A program made the position numbers and the translations under genes. This document shows, one piece after another, positions 22,200 through 33,265 of a stretch of 64,000 nt of DNA. The stretch is from Gigaspora margarita (taxonomy: Eukaryota > Glomeromycota > Glomeromycetes > Diversisporales > Gigasporaceae): the NCBI GenBank assembly GCA_009809945.1, contig WTPW01000302.1:400860-464859 (forward strand), read 5' to 3'. A model generated the notes under the pieces. It did no database searches. It was not told the origin of the DNA and saw only the letters and a program-made list of their open reading frames with translations. Positions within the stretch are counted from its first letter, which is position 1; each line of letters begins with the position of its first letter.

Positions 22200-23040
22200 C
22201 AGAAAAGGTTATGTTTTAACATGTATATAACTTTTATTATTATATAAGATAAATTCACTATTAATAGAGAATCAAATTTTTTTTTATAGATGGAGTAACA
22301 TGAATCAGATGAGGTACAAATGCCAAATAATAACACTTTATTACTAAGTCATTATGTTCTTGGTCTATATAATCAGTTATTATAACTATTATAAACGCAT
22401 CTACACCAACAATATTTGGGGTTCTTTTACCATCGCAGTCATATTAATTAGAGCTAGAAACATGGGAATACCATTTGGTTTCAGGTTGAGATGAACATAA
22501 TCACTTAAAATAATCTATATATATATTTACATAATTTTGTTAAAGAAAAAAAATATCATAATGGTTAGAGCAAATTTATCATACATAAATATATATATCT
22601 TTAATACACTTAAAAAAATGTAATAGTAAATAAAAAAATATTCACATATATATTAAATCTATCTATATAATTTTTTTGACTGTATAACAAATAATACAAT
22701 ACAAAAATTTAAATTGTTCACATAAATCATGTATGCACAGTACTATGTACTAAATTTAATAAGCATCACTTACTATATTAGGGCATGAAAAATTAATCAA
22801 TTGGTTTTCATAATCTGGCCAGATCAAAATTTGGAAATTTAAAAAAAAATTTTATATGTTTTAATAACAGAGTGGTATTTTAAGAAAAATTTTATATAAT
22901 TTTCATAAAGTTTATATATGAAAATTTAAAAAAAAGCAGGCCAACTGGGTTAATTTAAAAATATTCATGTTATGAAAACCAAGTAATTAAATTTGTATAG
23001 TCTTAATTAAAGCAATTAATATGATAAATAACGAGAAACA
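22200..23040. other. Interval with weak coding-like traces on the minus strand
   Basis: Minus-strand reading near 22440-22270 gives a hydrophobic stretch (NIVGVDAFIIVIITDYI) that could be a fragment of the same decayed gene as the neighbours. No domain is recognised, and stops occur on both sides. The rest is AT-rich filler. Confidence 0.25.
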
Positions 23041-23045
23041 ACAAA

Positions 23046-23345
23046 TTAACTAAAAGTAAAAAAAAGATCTATACAGTAAATAACTTGCCTTTGTAGCAGA
23101 AAGTCTTTCATTTTTTCATTTACATACTCAATCACGCGAAAGTTTCCAGTTACAAGAATTATATTTTTTTTTTTGAATGTGGGGAGACTGAATTCTTGGA
23201 TCATATTTTGATGATAAAAGCCTTTTAAAAATATTTTTAAAGCTGATTTCAAACTCCTAGATTTAATAAAACCTGAAGTATCAGCTATATAGATATCTTT
23301 GCTAGATGATCAATTACATAACAAAGCATGGTAATAGTAGCTGGC
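23046..23345 (-). pseudogene. Unrecognised coding-like fragment
   Basis: A minus-strand frame, broken once by a TAG-type stop near 23310, reads YYYHALLC, then IYIADTSGFIKSRSLKSALK, then NIILVTGNFRVIEYVNEKMK. Mixed charged and hydrophobic residues look more protein-like than the AT-rich background. I do not recognise the family. It may belong to the same dead gene as 21526-22182, but no junctions can be shown. Confidence 0.3.
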
Positions 23346-23854
23346 ATGTCTTATAAATTCATTCATTTATAAGACAGAAAGAAAAAATTTTTAATAATTT
23401 TTTTTTTAATGATTTAATATTTTTTATTTTTAATAAAAAAAAAAAAAAGATGTTTACACAAAATTTGTTGTCATATACTACAGAAAAATAAGGCTTTCAA
23501 TAAGGCTTAGTCAAAATAAAGAGCAATGCAATGACCTTTTTTTAGTTATTCTATTTAGCTATTTATTATATTATAATTACTGAAACAAAATCCATTACAT
23601 GTCATAAATTAGGCCCCCAAAATTCGCTAATGATGATGTCATTGTCTAAGCATCCAATCAACCAAATAAACAATTGATTATTTGCTGCAACAGCTGAGAT
23701 CATGTTGTCGATTATTAGTGAATTTTGGATAGCTACTTCGGCAAGCTCGTTTATATTGGATACAATTAAATATTATAAGTAATCAGGTTTTAAATTATCT
23801 AGATATTAGAGTTTCTTCATTCGCCATTGGCATTTATCTACATCAAGACCATGC

Positions 23855-24200
23855 AAAGTTAATTTTTTATTTTGCATAAAATAGTGTTCCAAAATTTCAG
23901 TCAGTGGATCAGATTGTTTTTTTTTCTTTTTTTTAAATCTACTTTAAATTAATAAGCTCATGTTACATATATAAGGTCATACAAAGTTAATTTCTCAGTT
24001 TGCATAACATGGAATCAGAAAATTTTGGATTTTTTTTTTCAGATCTATAAAGTAATTCTAGAAAATTAAAGTCGACATTGGGTGACACAAGATAAAAAAT
24101 TAAATAGCAAAAATAGAATAATTTGCACAATTGGAATTAAATAAAAATTTTTTTGAAAAATTGGGTTGGTAGGTTATGCAAAATGAAAAATTAACTTTGA
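23855..24200. repeat. Dispersed repeat R4, variant copies
   Basis: ACCATGCAAAGTTAATTTTT, GTCATACAAAGTTAATTTCT and the inverse ATGCAAAATGAAAAATTAAC occur at 23868, 23969 and 24178. They match the terminal word of the 6338-6715 repeat. Two same-strand copies plus one inverse suggest overlapping remnants. Confidence 0.45.
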
Positions 24201-24410
24201 CATGTAATGTGTCATATTTAGTTAGAGCAATTCCAAAAGACATTTTTTTATAGTGGTCGTCATGCACTTTAATCGACGTTAAAGTGGCATTGTCCATTAA
24301 GTTATAGGTTTTTGCGGATAGTACATCATTAAAAATGCTTTATAACCATGAATCTACCGATATATCAATACAGATATAACACAAATATGATGGAATAGAT
24401 AGAAACGTAA

Positions 24411-24640
24411 GGTGAGACCAACTGGATTCAGTGTTTTACATTACCCCCCTCCCCTCCAGAGGAGGAGGGAAAGAGGGTGATTCACATAGTAAAATTTTTT
24501 CCGAATTGTTCTGTGACTATAAAAATTTTCTGAAATATCCCAAAGCCCTATATATATTTATCTAAATTTTTTTTACTATGAGGAAGAGCAGGGACTCTGA
24601 GGGGGGGTAATGTAAAACACAGAATCCAATTGGTCTCGCC
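24411..24640. mobile_element. Small PIF/Harbinger-like MITE
   Basis: Inverted ends of about 40 bp run from GGTGAGACCAACTGGATTCA through GTTTTACATTACCCCCC; the right end is the inverse and ends GGTCTCGCC. TAA is duplicated at 24408-24410 and 24641-24643. At 230 bp it cannot code for a transposase. TWA duplication and G-rich termini fit PIF/Harbinger. Confidence 0.8.
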
Positions 24641-24649
24641 TAAACTTGG

Positions 24650-26640
24650 CATTGGCTACATTAGTCACATTAGATAATCGAGAATATTCAGCCACATTTA
24701 AGTAAATTTAAAAAGCATAGCCAATCAGATGTGAATACGTATGTATATGACTGTAATAACATTGCGATAAGCCATAAATTCACTACACGCAGTCACATGT
24801 CAGTATTTTAAACAGACAATTATCAAACAGAAGTATCCCATGATCTTGATATAGTGGTCGGAGTATTTAAAATACCCATTACCAGTCACACTTTATATTA
24901 CATTACATAATCACAGGTCTTGACATGTTTTCATTTATTTTTTACTAAAACCAGAAAAATCTGGCATCGGCTATAATTTTAGCCAGTCAACTAAACCCCT
25001 TGCTTAGCTAATATCGCCTATAGCCGGTCATTCGTGTACAAATAAAGTGCCTGATTTTAACCTGATTTGTACCTAATTGGCATCTTTTGGCCTGTGCAGT
25101 TATGCCTTACCACATTACAGAATCACTGGTTTAATCAAGATTTCATTTGAATCTAGAAATAATTAAATGCTTTCGCTACGATTTTTCGTTATGGCCTTTA
25201 ACGATCACTGATTATCAATTTATCTATCTAGCAAAAAAAAATACGAAAAAAAATCAAAAATATAAAATCTAAAAAACACATACATAATAATAATTAAAGA
25301 ATAACTATTAAAATCGATAAATACATTTATAATTTTTTTGCCTGAAGTTTAATGGCCAGTGCTCCTCATCCAGAATCTAGAATCGATTTAGATTCGATTT
25401 GATTCAAATTTAGATTCAGATTGAAAGAATATATAAAATGGAGGGTGTAGATCGTTCCTTTTATATAATTATGAGGAAATTTTTATGTTGATCCTGCAAT
25501 CAAAATTAAATTAAATATGCATAGTAGAAAAAAAAACCGGAAAGACCAATGTATTACAAACTATATAAGGCAAAAACCAGTAAACTGCACAACCAAAAAT
25601 AGAAAGACATGCCAGCAAAATTGAATAGCATTAAATAGTTTGTTGATCTGCATAACAAAAAAATTTTTACTTATTCGTCAAATGGGAGTCTCTAAACACT
25701 CCTATTTCATTTTCTGATTTCAAAATTTTGATACAACAAATAAGATGTTTTAAACTCTTATTTATTCTGAAATATGCCTAGATCTCTTTGTCTGGCTACT
25801 AATGACATCTAAAATACGTAAGTTAGAATAGGATGTACGAAAGTACAAACTTTATACATAAATCATTTTTTTATATTAACAATATAGAGTTGTTTTTTTT
25901 TGATTGATTCATTATAATATAAATATCTTTTCTGGATATAAACGTTATCCTTTTATTTGAATAGAATCCAGTTATTAAATTTTGTTAAAGGTTACAATCT
26001 TTCGGATAAAGAGTTATCTGGGTACGAGCACTAACTCCAATAAGATAATCACAAGTATGGTATTATAATGATCAGCAAGTTATATACATTTCAGTAAACA
26101 GGAAATACTACGTTGAATTTTCTGATTGGTCGAACGTTTGTGTTTTAATATAATAGATGTTTATAATTGGATTAGACCACTTTCTAATAATTAAGGAATT
26201 TAAAACTCAATAAAATATCAATAGTAACATTTTATTATCGCTTTCTATAAAATAATCATACCAAATTTTATTTGTTAAAAAGATTAATCGGGTTGGCCCA
26301 CAAAAACATGGGTTGCCCTACTGGTCAGCCAATAGGTAAGGGTCGTATCATGTTTCACTAGAAAATTTTATTTCCAAGAATTACTTTATCGACAAATAAT
26401 TTTCCTAACTCTAATTCTAAACAACAATGTCCAAAATTACTTTGCTGGTGAAATGACCATTGGTAAACTAAATTGTTAGTGATGTAAATGTCAGTCAAAT
26501 GAATAAAACCAGGAATGGCTTTGTTGTGAAAAAGGTTATGGTATCGGAGCAATAGTATTTTAGGAAAGTGTACTTCAGGAAAATGAGAAGCAACTCATTT
26601 AAATACAAGCACTATTAGTATCGGACATATTTACTTTATT
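24650..26640. other. AT-rich interval upstream of the protease pseudogene
   Basis: No convincing gene is present. Short frames such as 26358-26552 (minus) lack recognisable domains. No TIR pair or tandem array was found beyond an AATCGATTTAGATTCGATTT stretch near 25380. Confidence 0.45.
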
Positions 26641-26649
26641 AACATAATT

Positions 26650-27870
26650 ATGAAAGATATCTACCATTTAATAAATTTATTTTTTATTACTTTTATATTT
26701 CATTCAATAGTTCATGCTCAGTATGAACCTTTGGCAAGACTATGGAGAGTTAATGATACCGATTTACTCATATATTTGACATGTGAAAAAATTCTGAAAA
26801 ATTTGGATAGAACCATATTCAAATTGTTAGATGATTCAAATTTTGGAGGAACATGGATAGATGTAAAAGCAAATAAATTAACAATTAATACAATAAATTT
26901 TACTGAGGCGGTCATATTATATCCTTACCTGAGATACATCCATATAGAGATTTACTGACATTTCTACCAGCAAGCAATTCTCTATATCAATTAAGCTTTG
27001 TGTTTGAACAAATAATACAATTAGTTAAAGCAAAAAGTGCGTATAACATTTTACTTTAGGTTGATATAAGGCTTAATAATGTTGTTATATACTCAGAACA
27101 AAGTGAAAATAATAACACAAATAAAGAGATTATTGATGCTACCAAGCCATATAACCTGATTATAATTTATGAAAACCCTGTCCAACCCATTATGAAACAA
27201 CAGAAACATGGTTTAATTAGAAGGAGAATTTTATATGGGGAAGGTCTATATAGGTTTGAAGATGATTTTTGGTGTTCCACAGGTTTTTTTTAGCTAACTC
27301 TATAGATAATCCTAATATTAATTACATTGTGACTGCAGGTCATTGTTATAATAGGGATACCAGTAATAAATTTTTTTATATTCCATGGGGTTTGAGTTCA
27401 ACAAAATATTTTATTGGACAAGGTCTACCATAGTGTACAAATTATGATTTTGTTTAATCGAGTTTAGAGGTACATATACAGATCCAAAACTAATGATAAG
27501 GAATTTAGATTCTAGTCGATATAGAGAATTATATATACATGTTACTATACAAGTATCTAGTCATAGCATTCATTTATGTAAGTCTAGTTACTCTACGCAT
27601 GTTACATGTGGATATATAAGAGCTTTCGATGGCATTTATATTTATGAAAAATGCCTTTTAACCGATTTGATCATCATAGAAATGTATTCTGCTAGTGGTG
27701 ATAGTGGAGGTCCTGTGTACTTTTATTCTAAGAATTTGAACTCAGTTAGCCTAAATGGTATTGTCATTGCATGTTTCATAACCACTAATGATAGTAATGA
27801 TATTACTGCAATTTTACTATTAGATATAATTCTCAGTCAAGTTAAAATAATACCAATTTTAAGTTTATGA
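26650..27870 (+). pseudogene. Secreted S1 serine protease (alpha-lytic-like), broken
   Basis: The start at 26650 opens with a clear signal peptide: a hydrophobic run, LFFITFIFH, then SIVHAQ as a likely cleavage region. A pro-region follows with FGGTWIDVKANKLTINT, like the propeptide of alpha-lytic/streptogrisin proteases. In other frames come CSTGF, the catalytic-His motif VTAGHC near 27335, NYDF near 27447 (probable catalytic Asp), a CKS...VTCG stretch and the catalytic-Ser motif GDSGGPVYF near 27700. All triad regions are present in the expected order and the gene length is normal. It is broken by a frame change at about 26930, TAG near 27057, a one-base loss in a T run near 27290, and stops near 27430 and 27458. 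No splice sites would rescue these. A small chance remains that some breaks are assembly errors. Confidence 0.85.
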
Positions 27871-28216
27871 TTAAATATTAAAGTAATATTGTTTTGGAGG
27901 CACATCTATGCTATTGTTCATGATGTTTACTTTTAATGATCTGATTGTCAATTATAAATATGTTATAATTTAGATATAAAGTAGTTATGAGATTTTTAAA
28001 TATGATTATTTTTAATAGTGAATGATTAATTTTATTAAGTATAAAAACAGTGTCACTTCAAATATTCCCATAGTTGCTTAATGGTGTTTCCCGTAAACTG
28101 CTTAATTTTTTGTAAAGAAATTTAATGTTTGATTTTGTATTGTGCAAGTAATATTATACAATCCTATTATTAAATAGGATCTATATAATAAATTTTGAAG
28201 CAAATTACTATATCAA
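27871..28216. other. Downstream AT-rich DNA of the protease pseudogene
   Basis: No further coding sequence is seen after the TGA that closes the last frame. The stretch is probably the former 3' flank of the gene. Confidence 0.4.
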
Positions 28217-28225
28217 TTTACTAAA

Positions 28226-28598
28226 TATGGGAATCTGGCTGTTCCTCCTTCAAAAATTTATTTTCTGTTAATTAAACATTTAATGTGCATCTAATAAATA
28301 TTGTAAAGCTAATTTTTCTGATTCTAATAGTAGTAAAACCATTAAATTGACCTAGTATATCATGAGAAATAAGCATTTTAATCTTCACAACTATATGTTT
28401 GTTTCTTTAAATAGACAAAGAAAATACATATAGTGCGAAGATTAAAATGCTTATATCTTATACTATATTGGGTCAATTTTAATGATTTTCTACTTTTGAA
28501 ATTAGAAAAATTAGCTCTACGACATTTATTAGATGTACATTAAAGGTTCACTTGACAGAAAAAAAACTTTTAGAAGGAGGAACAGCCAGATTCCAATA
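28226..28598. mobile_element. Fold-back MITE with 9 bp duplication (MULE-like)
   Basis: The 373 bp element is a long imperfect palindrome with ends TATGGGAATCTGGCTGTTCC and its inverse, ending AGATTCCAATA. A perfect 9 bp direct repeat, TTTACTAAA, flanks it at 28217-28225 and 28599-28607. Nine-base duplications are typical of Mutator-like elements. Arms match through to a centre near 28412. It carries no protein. Confidence 0.82.
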
Positions 28599-29458
28599 TT
28601 TACTAAAAAACTTATTTTTACTTATTCCCACTTTTACTATATATTACATATATGATTTCTATTATCTATAGATGAATCACAAATTAATTATTAAAATTTT
28701 CTATATTATTATCCTTCTAATAAATTAAACATTAGTTTCTGTCCCTTGGTCTAAATATTTTATTTCTATACTGTAATTAATTTTGGAACAAATAGAAAGC
28801 TCTATGTGAAGCATGATCGAAATATATATTTTCTTACAATGCATATTATTAAAGAAAATTTATATCAGGTACAGTGATTTATACCAGTACGATAATATGA
28901 AATATATGGCGTCTTTGCCTTGAAAATAGGTGTTTGAGGTCCCCAAACCAAAATTGAGATTTTGTTAAATCATAATTTATGAATCACAAAGATTTGTACA
29001 AATTTTATAACTGGTTAATTTAATATCAATATGAGTTATGGAAGTCAGAAATTTGACGAAAAAGTTTTCGAATATCTAAAAATAAAATGGAAAAGTTTGA
29101 TATAGCAGATAAATATTTTACTGTCAAATTTTTTTTTTATTTTAACCCTAGAGCGTAGCTAGGGGCGCAGCTGGCGCTTCTTTTATTAAGGTCTTATTTT
29201 TAGTAATGGGAACCCGACAGACCCGGGCCCCTTACATTTTTGTTCATGTTATTATTGTATACATTTTTGTATTACTATGACTAAGCTACACCTCCCTTCC
29301 ATCGATCATTTTCCCAATTTCAGTCCAGCCGGTCCGCCACGGCAGGCTCTTTAAGGAGTCTTTGCCCCCCCTGCGCGCTATTTACGACTTCCCATTTGTC
29401 ATCAGCCTTGAGTACTTTGTCCAATTTTGGTTTGGTGGCGCCTAGTCGGGAATCTTGC

Positions 29459-29556
29459 AACCGGAATTTCACCGGTAGTATCCTTTGTTATTCAACCGGA
29501 ATTCCACCGGTAGTATTCTTTGTTCCACCGGAATTTCGCCGGAAGTATTCTTTATT
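29459..29556 (-). repeat. Three-unit repeat inside the SINE body
   Basis: On the plus strand, AACCGGAATTTCACCGGTAG, AACCGGAATTCCACCGGTAG and CACCGGAATTTCGCCGGAAG begin three units of about 32 bp. Each ends in a TATTCTTTGTT-like spacer. CCGGAATTCCGG-type words are self-complementary, so the RNA could form stacked hairpins. Confidence 0.8.
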
Positions 29557-29709
29557 TCCTTTTTTGTCCAGATCTTCACTAGGGGTCCGCTTTTCACATG
29601 CCATGGCTTCATAGAGCGTCCAAATGTGGTTATGTACCCGCACGCGGTCCTAGCACCCTGGTTCAGCCCGTCCGTCTCGTGACTCCGTGTAGAATTAATG
29701 TTCCTAGTG

Positions 29710-29720
29710 GGGATTGAACC
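29710..29720 (-). promoter_or_regulatory. Pol III B box of the SINE
   Basis: GGTTCAATCCC on the minus strand is close to the tRNA B-box consensus GGTTCGANTCC. It sits at the position of a tRNA T-arm relative to the A box. Confidence 0.85.
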
Positions 29721-29753
29721 GGCGACCTTACGTTTGGGGACCTGGGAGCGTAA

Positions 29754-29764
29754 CCACTACGCTA
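29754..29764 (-). promoter_or_regulatory. Pol III A box of the SINE
   Basis: TAGCGTAGTGG on the minus strand matches the A-box consensus TRGCNNAGYGG exactly. It lies about 7 bases after a tRNA-like first base near 29771. Confidence 0.88.
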
Positions 29765-29839
29765 TCGACCCGCAGGTCTGTTTACTGTCAATTTTGTATG
29801 GAATATTGTTACACAATTTTAATTTTTATCCAATAACTA

Positions 29840-29911
29840 GCAATGTACATATAGCAGGCAACTTCATCACCTGCTTACAGTTTTTAAATGCCCCTTGACT
29901 TAATATGTGAC
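29840..29911 (+). repeat. Hairpin-bearing repeat, copy 2
   Basis: GCAGG...CCTGC at 29854-29874 encloses CAACTTCATCA, followed by TTACAGTTTTTAAATGCC and TTAATATGTGA. The downstream match to 19150-19195 is direct, yet the hairpin loop matches only in reverse complement. Confidence 0.5.
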
Positions 29912-30874
29912 ACAGTTCTATTAGTACTATATTGTGATGATTTGTAGGCTAGCAAGAAGGAACTTATAAGAGTATAAGTACTATTTAAAGGGAAATAATT
30001 TTATCTTTTGCAAATTTGTTTATATTAATCTGTTCTTATTGTTCAAAATGAGAGTAAGGCTTAATTTTTAATAATGTTAAATGAAATGTAAAATAATTAA
30101 ATTATTTTTATTTATATTTTTTTTAATGATCCAATTGTAAATACAGTCGATGGGTATAGGTTTAATAAGATTTGTAGTTTGTTTATTTTTTAAAAACGGA
30201 TAATAATGATAGATTATAAAGCTAATAAGAAAATTAATTGAAAACTGGATAAGTTAGACAAAGAATTATAATATAAATTTACTAATGCGACATATACTAG
30301 TGGTTAAAATTGAGTTAGTATAGAAATTATCATAATTTACTACAAGTTGCTATAAAAAAACTTTGCTCCAGAACTTACTCACTATTCAGATATGATTAAG
30401 GTTAAGTTAGTTGCATTAGAATTATCATAATTTCTATTATAGTTTATAGTAAAGAATTCAGTTACAGAATTTATTTGCTAATCCGATAGTTAAAATTGAA
30501 TTAGTATTGAAATTTTCATGATTTCTATATAAAAAATTGGTACAGGACTTATTTGCTATTCCAGCGGTCCAGTATTTGGTTAAGGTTGAGTTGGTTGCCT
30601 TGAAATTTATAATAATTTATTATAAAGAATTCTGTTACAATATTTATTCACCAATACGGTATATACAGTAGTTGAGGTATACGATTTTCTACTATATGCT
30701 ACTATAAAATTCTGTTAATAGAGCTTAACTTTCTAATTTGATATACAAAGTGGTTATGATTGAGTTAGTATTGGAATTATCATGATTTCTACTGTAAAAA
30801 AAGTCTGTTACTACTAATTATTCTATTTAAAAAAAACCAAATATAACTATTGAATACAATAGGAGAGTGATAAT
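29912..30874. other. AT-rich DNA with a recurring GATTGAGTTAGTATTGGAATT word
   Basis: Between about 30300 and 30800 the word GGTTAAAATTGAGTTAGTAT and a following TTATCATAATTTCTAC-like word recur about six times at roughly 90 bp spacing. This is a degenerate long-unit tandem repeat. No coding frame is supported. Confidence 0.5.
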
Positions 30875-30882
30875 ATAGACAA

Positions 30883-31532
30883 TAGGGTTCTTAGTGGGTC
30901 AGGTTGGATCAGGTTTGGGCCTGACCTAGCTCAGACCCACTTGGATCAAAACCCAACCTGGATCTGATCTGCCTAATGTCAAATCTGACCTGGGTCTGAC
31001 CCGCCTCATGTCTGGGTCTGACCCAACCCAACCAACCAGTTTGAACCTGGGTCGATAATAGTTGCTACATAGTAAAGTCTAAATTTTACTATGTAAATTG
31101 ATAATGCCCGCTTAAGTAAACTTGTTTGGGAGATCAAAATGCACATACTCTAAAATTTTATTCAAATCAGAGAAATTTTATTATTTGACTTTTAATTTTT
31201 ATTTTCAACGAAAAAATTAAAATCTTTTTAAAAAATATGTTTGACAATAGTAAAAATTAAAAGTCAATTAATAAAAACTTCTCCAATATAAATAAGAATT
31301 TTGGTGTATATGCATTTTGTGCTTCCAAATAAGTTTACTTAAGCAACTTTTATCGATATACATAGTAAAATTTTGACTTTACTATGTAGCGACTACTTGC
31401 GATTATTGTATATAATCTGATCCGGGTCTGAGCTGACCCAGGTTTTCTCTGACCCGGGTCTGACCTGACTCATGTTTGATTTGATCTGACCTGACCTGGG
31501 TTGGGTCAGACCTGATCCAACTAAGACCCCTA
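30883..31532. mobile_element. hAT-like MITE, GACCTGACCC family
   Basis: Ends are TAGGGTTCTTAGTGGGTCAG and the inverse, ending CTAAGACCCCTA. A perfect 8 bp duplication, ATAGACAA, lies at 30875-30882 and 31533-31540 and fits the hAT nTnnnnAn pattern. Subterminal DNA is a dense series of TCTGACCYGGGTCTGACC words. The centre is a second inverted pair (ACATAGTAAAGTCTAAATTT near 31067 and its partner near 31360). No transposase frame is present. Confidence 0.85.
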
Positions 31533-31540
31533 ATAGACAA

Positions 31541-33262
31541 TAGTGCCAATTTTGAGCACCAACCAAGTATAAGGTCATTTTAATATACAATTAGTAAAGG
31601 CATAGTAAAAGCTAAATCATAAATCACTACAATATATTAAAGGCACAGATGCTGGTGATGTCAATATAAAGATTATCAATAATGTAAATGTATAGTACGA
31701 TTGTGTTAAGAGTTTAAAAGTGATGTAATTAAAGTGATGTTGATCAGATAATATATATGTTGATTGGACCTAGGAGTTTAAAGTTATTCTAGAGACTTTG
31801 GAAAAATTATCAGGAGAGTTAGTTGGTTATAAAGTAATCAACTGACACTGGCAATACTAAAGAAGTAGTTTGTATAATAGAATTATTTAAACTAAAAAGA
31901 CTTGGTTCAAACTAAAGATGAACAGATTCTAAGTCATATGTACAATTTCAATAGATTAATAAAATTTGGTTATACAGAATTCAAGTTTTAATAAAACCAA
32001 TTTGAGGTTATGAGTCAATTCAGTCCATTGAATTGAGTTACGAAGGGTTTATTAAAATTACAAGTCAAATTCAAAAGATAAGTATTTTTTTCTTTCTTAT
32101 ATTATTATTTAAAAGTAGATGTGAATGAGTTCTTTTTTTTACTTTATTGAATTTAAAGATCTTTAGTACATTTTAAAACATTACAATATATTAACCAGAA
32201 TTTTTACAAACTTACTGTAATTGCTATGAATTTGTGATAGTTTCAGCATTTTTGCTATTAATACTGTGTATTCATTGTTACTACTGCATTTTTGTTATAT
32301 TTACTATGTATTCTTAGTATATCTGGTTTTCAAACATCTAAGCTCTAAGCTATATTACAATTTCTATTTTGGTATGATTAATTAAAGAACATTTATTAAA
32401 GAAAAATTAATAATAATAGAATTATGGGGTATGTTAAAATGAAATTAAATAAAAAAAATAAGCTAGACTATAAATATTATTAAGTTTATTCAATCCAGTT
32501 TAAAAATCTTTGTGATCTGTTGTGTCAACTATTTTTTCTAACTAGCACCTGATTAAATGGGTTGTTATATATTCAATTATCTGAATTTAGTTGCTGAATA
32601 ATCAAATCCAGAGCTAGCAACTTATACACGTCATTCTGATTATATCGACTAACAATTTATATTAAATTTTGAAAAAATGTCAGCAAAGAAAAATTTTACT
32701 GTGATGTTGTTATATCCAGATATTAGCTAATCAAATAAAATACAACTAACAATACCAATATCTAACTAAACCAATCTCTAATACACAACAAAACTCTTGA
32801 TCTTTGAATTGGTAGGCAGAAAGAGTTGGTACAGATCTCGAGATTTGTTTAGATCTTGCTGTGGCGTAGTTAAGCGAAGCTAAGTATATTTTCTATTCTT
32901 GTATATATTTCTTCTTTAGGTGGTTCTAATTCTACTCTACTTATATAAATCAACTTTTATTTTAGGATGCTTGGATTGAAAAGGGTTAAATAATTATTAA
33001 TAATCAATATATGATCACAGACGAAATTGGATTAATGCAGGTGATTAATTGAACAATTGGGCAATTGATTGTTGGATAAATCAGGCAATCAAAAGATTTA
33101 ATAGATGGATAGATTTATTAAGAGGTGATTAATTTGATATTTTCTTTCACTAGCTAGATTATAAACTAAACTGTATTCAAAATTTAGGTTATGAAGTCAC
33201 AACTAATTGATGTGACTTTTACTTGGAATAACAAATATTCTACAGATATAGAGTAGTCTCAA
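31541..33262. other. AT-rich interval, no gene seen
   Basis: Only short, low-complexity frames occur. No tandem array or TIR pair was recognised. The GC dinucleotide-richer spot around 32815-32885 (GATCTCGAGATT, GTGGCGTAGTTAAGCGAAGC) shows no coding or RNA gene pattern I can name. Confidence 0.4.
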
Positions 33263-33265
33263 TAA

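Larger units (their letters stand above)
29128..29780 (-). mobile_element. tRNA-derived SINE
   Basis: On the minus strand the element starts with a tRNA-like head carrying an A box TAGCGTAGTGG (29754-29764) and a B box GGTTCAATCCC (29710-29720), with starts 44 bases apart, as in tRNA genes. About 580 bp of unrelated body follow, then an A-rich tail (T-rich at 29128-29139). TTTACTGTCAA is duplicated at 29117-29127 and 29781-29791. The body is far more GC-rich than the surrounding DNA and contains a threefold internal repeat (29459-29556). Transcription would be by RNA polymerase III, with mobility borrowed from a LINE partner. The body does not resemble the tail of LINE C, so its partner LINE is unknown. 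Confidence 0.88.

Noticed and set aside
26718..26915. Minus-strand open frame opposite the protease pseudogene
   Set aside because: The plus strand has the signal peptide and propeptide, so the minus frame is a shadow.
29700..29775. A functional tRNA gene on the minus strand
   Set aside because: The A and B boxes fit, but the acceptor arm cannot pair properly and the sequence continues into a SINE body with tail and target duplication.
29396..29898. Open frames of 65-72 codons at 29.4-29.9 kb
   Set aside because: They fall in the tRNA-derived SINE and arise from its GC-rich body, not from a gene.
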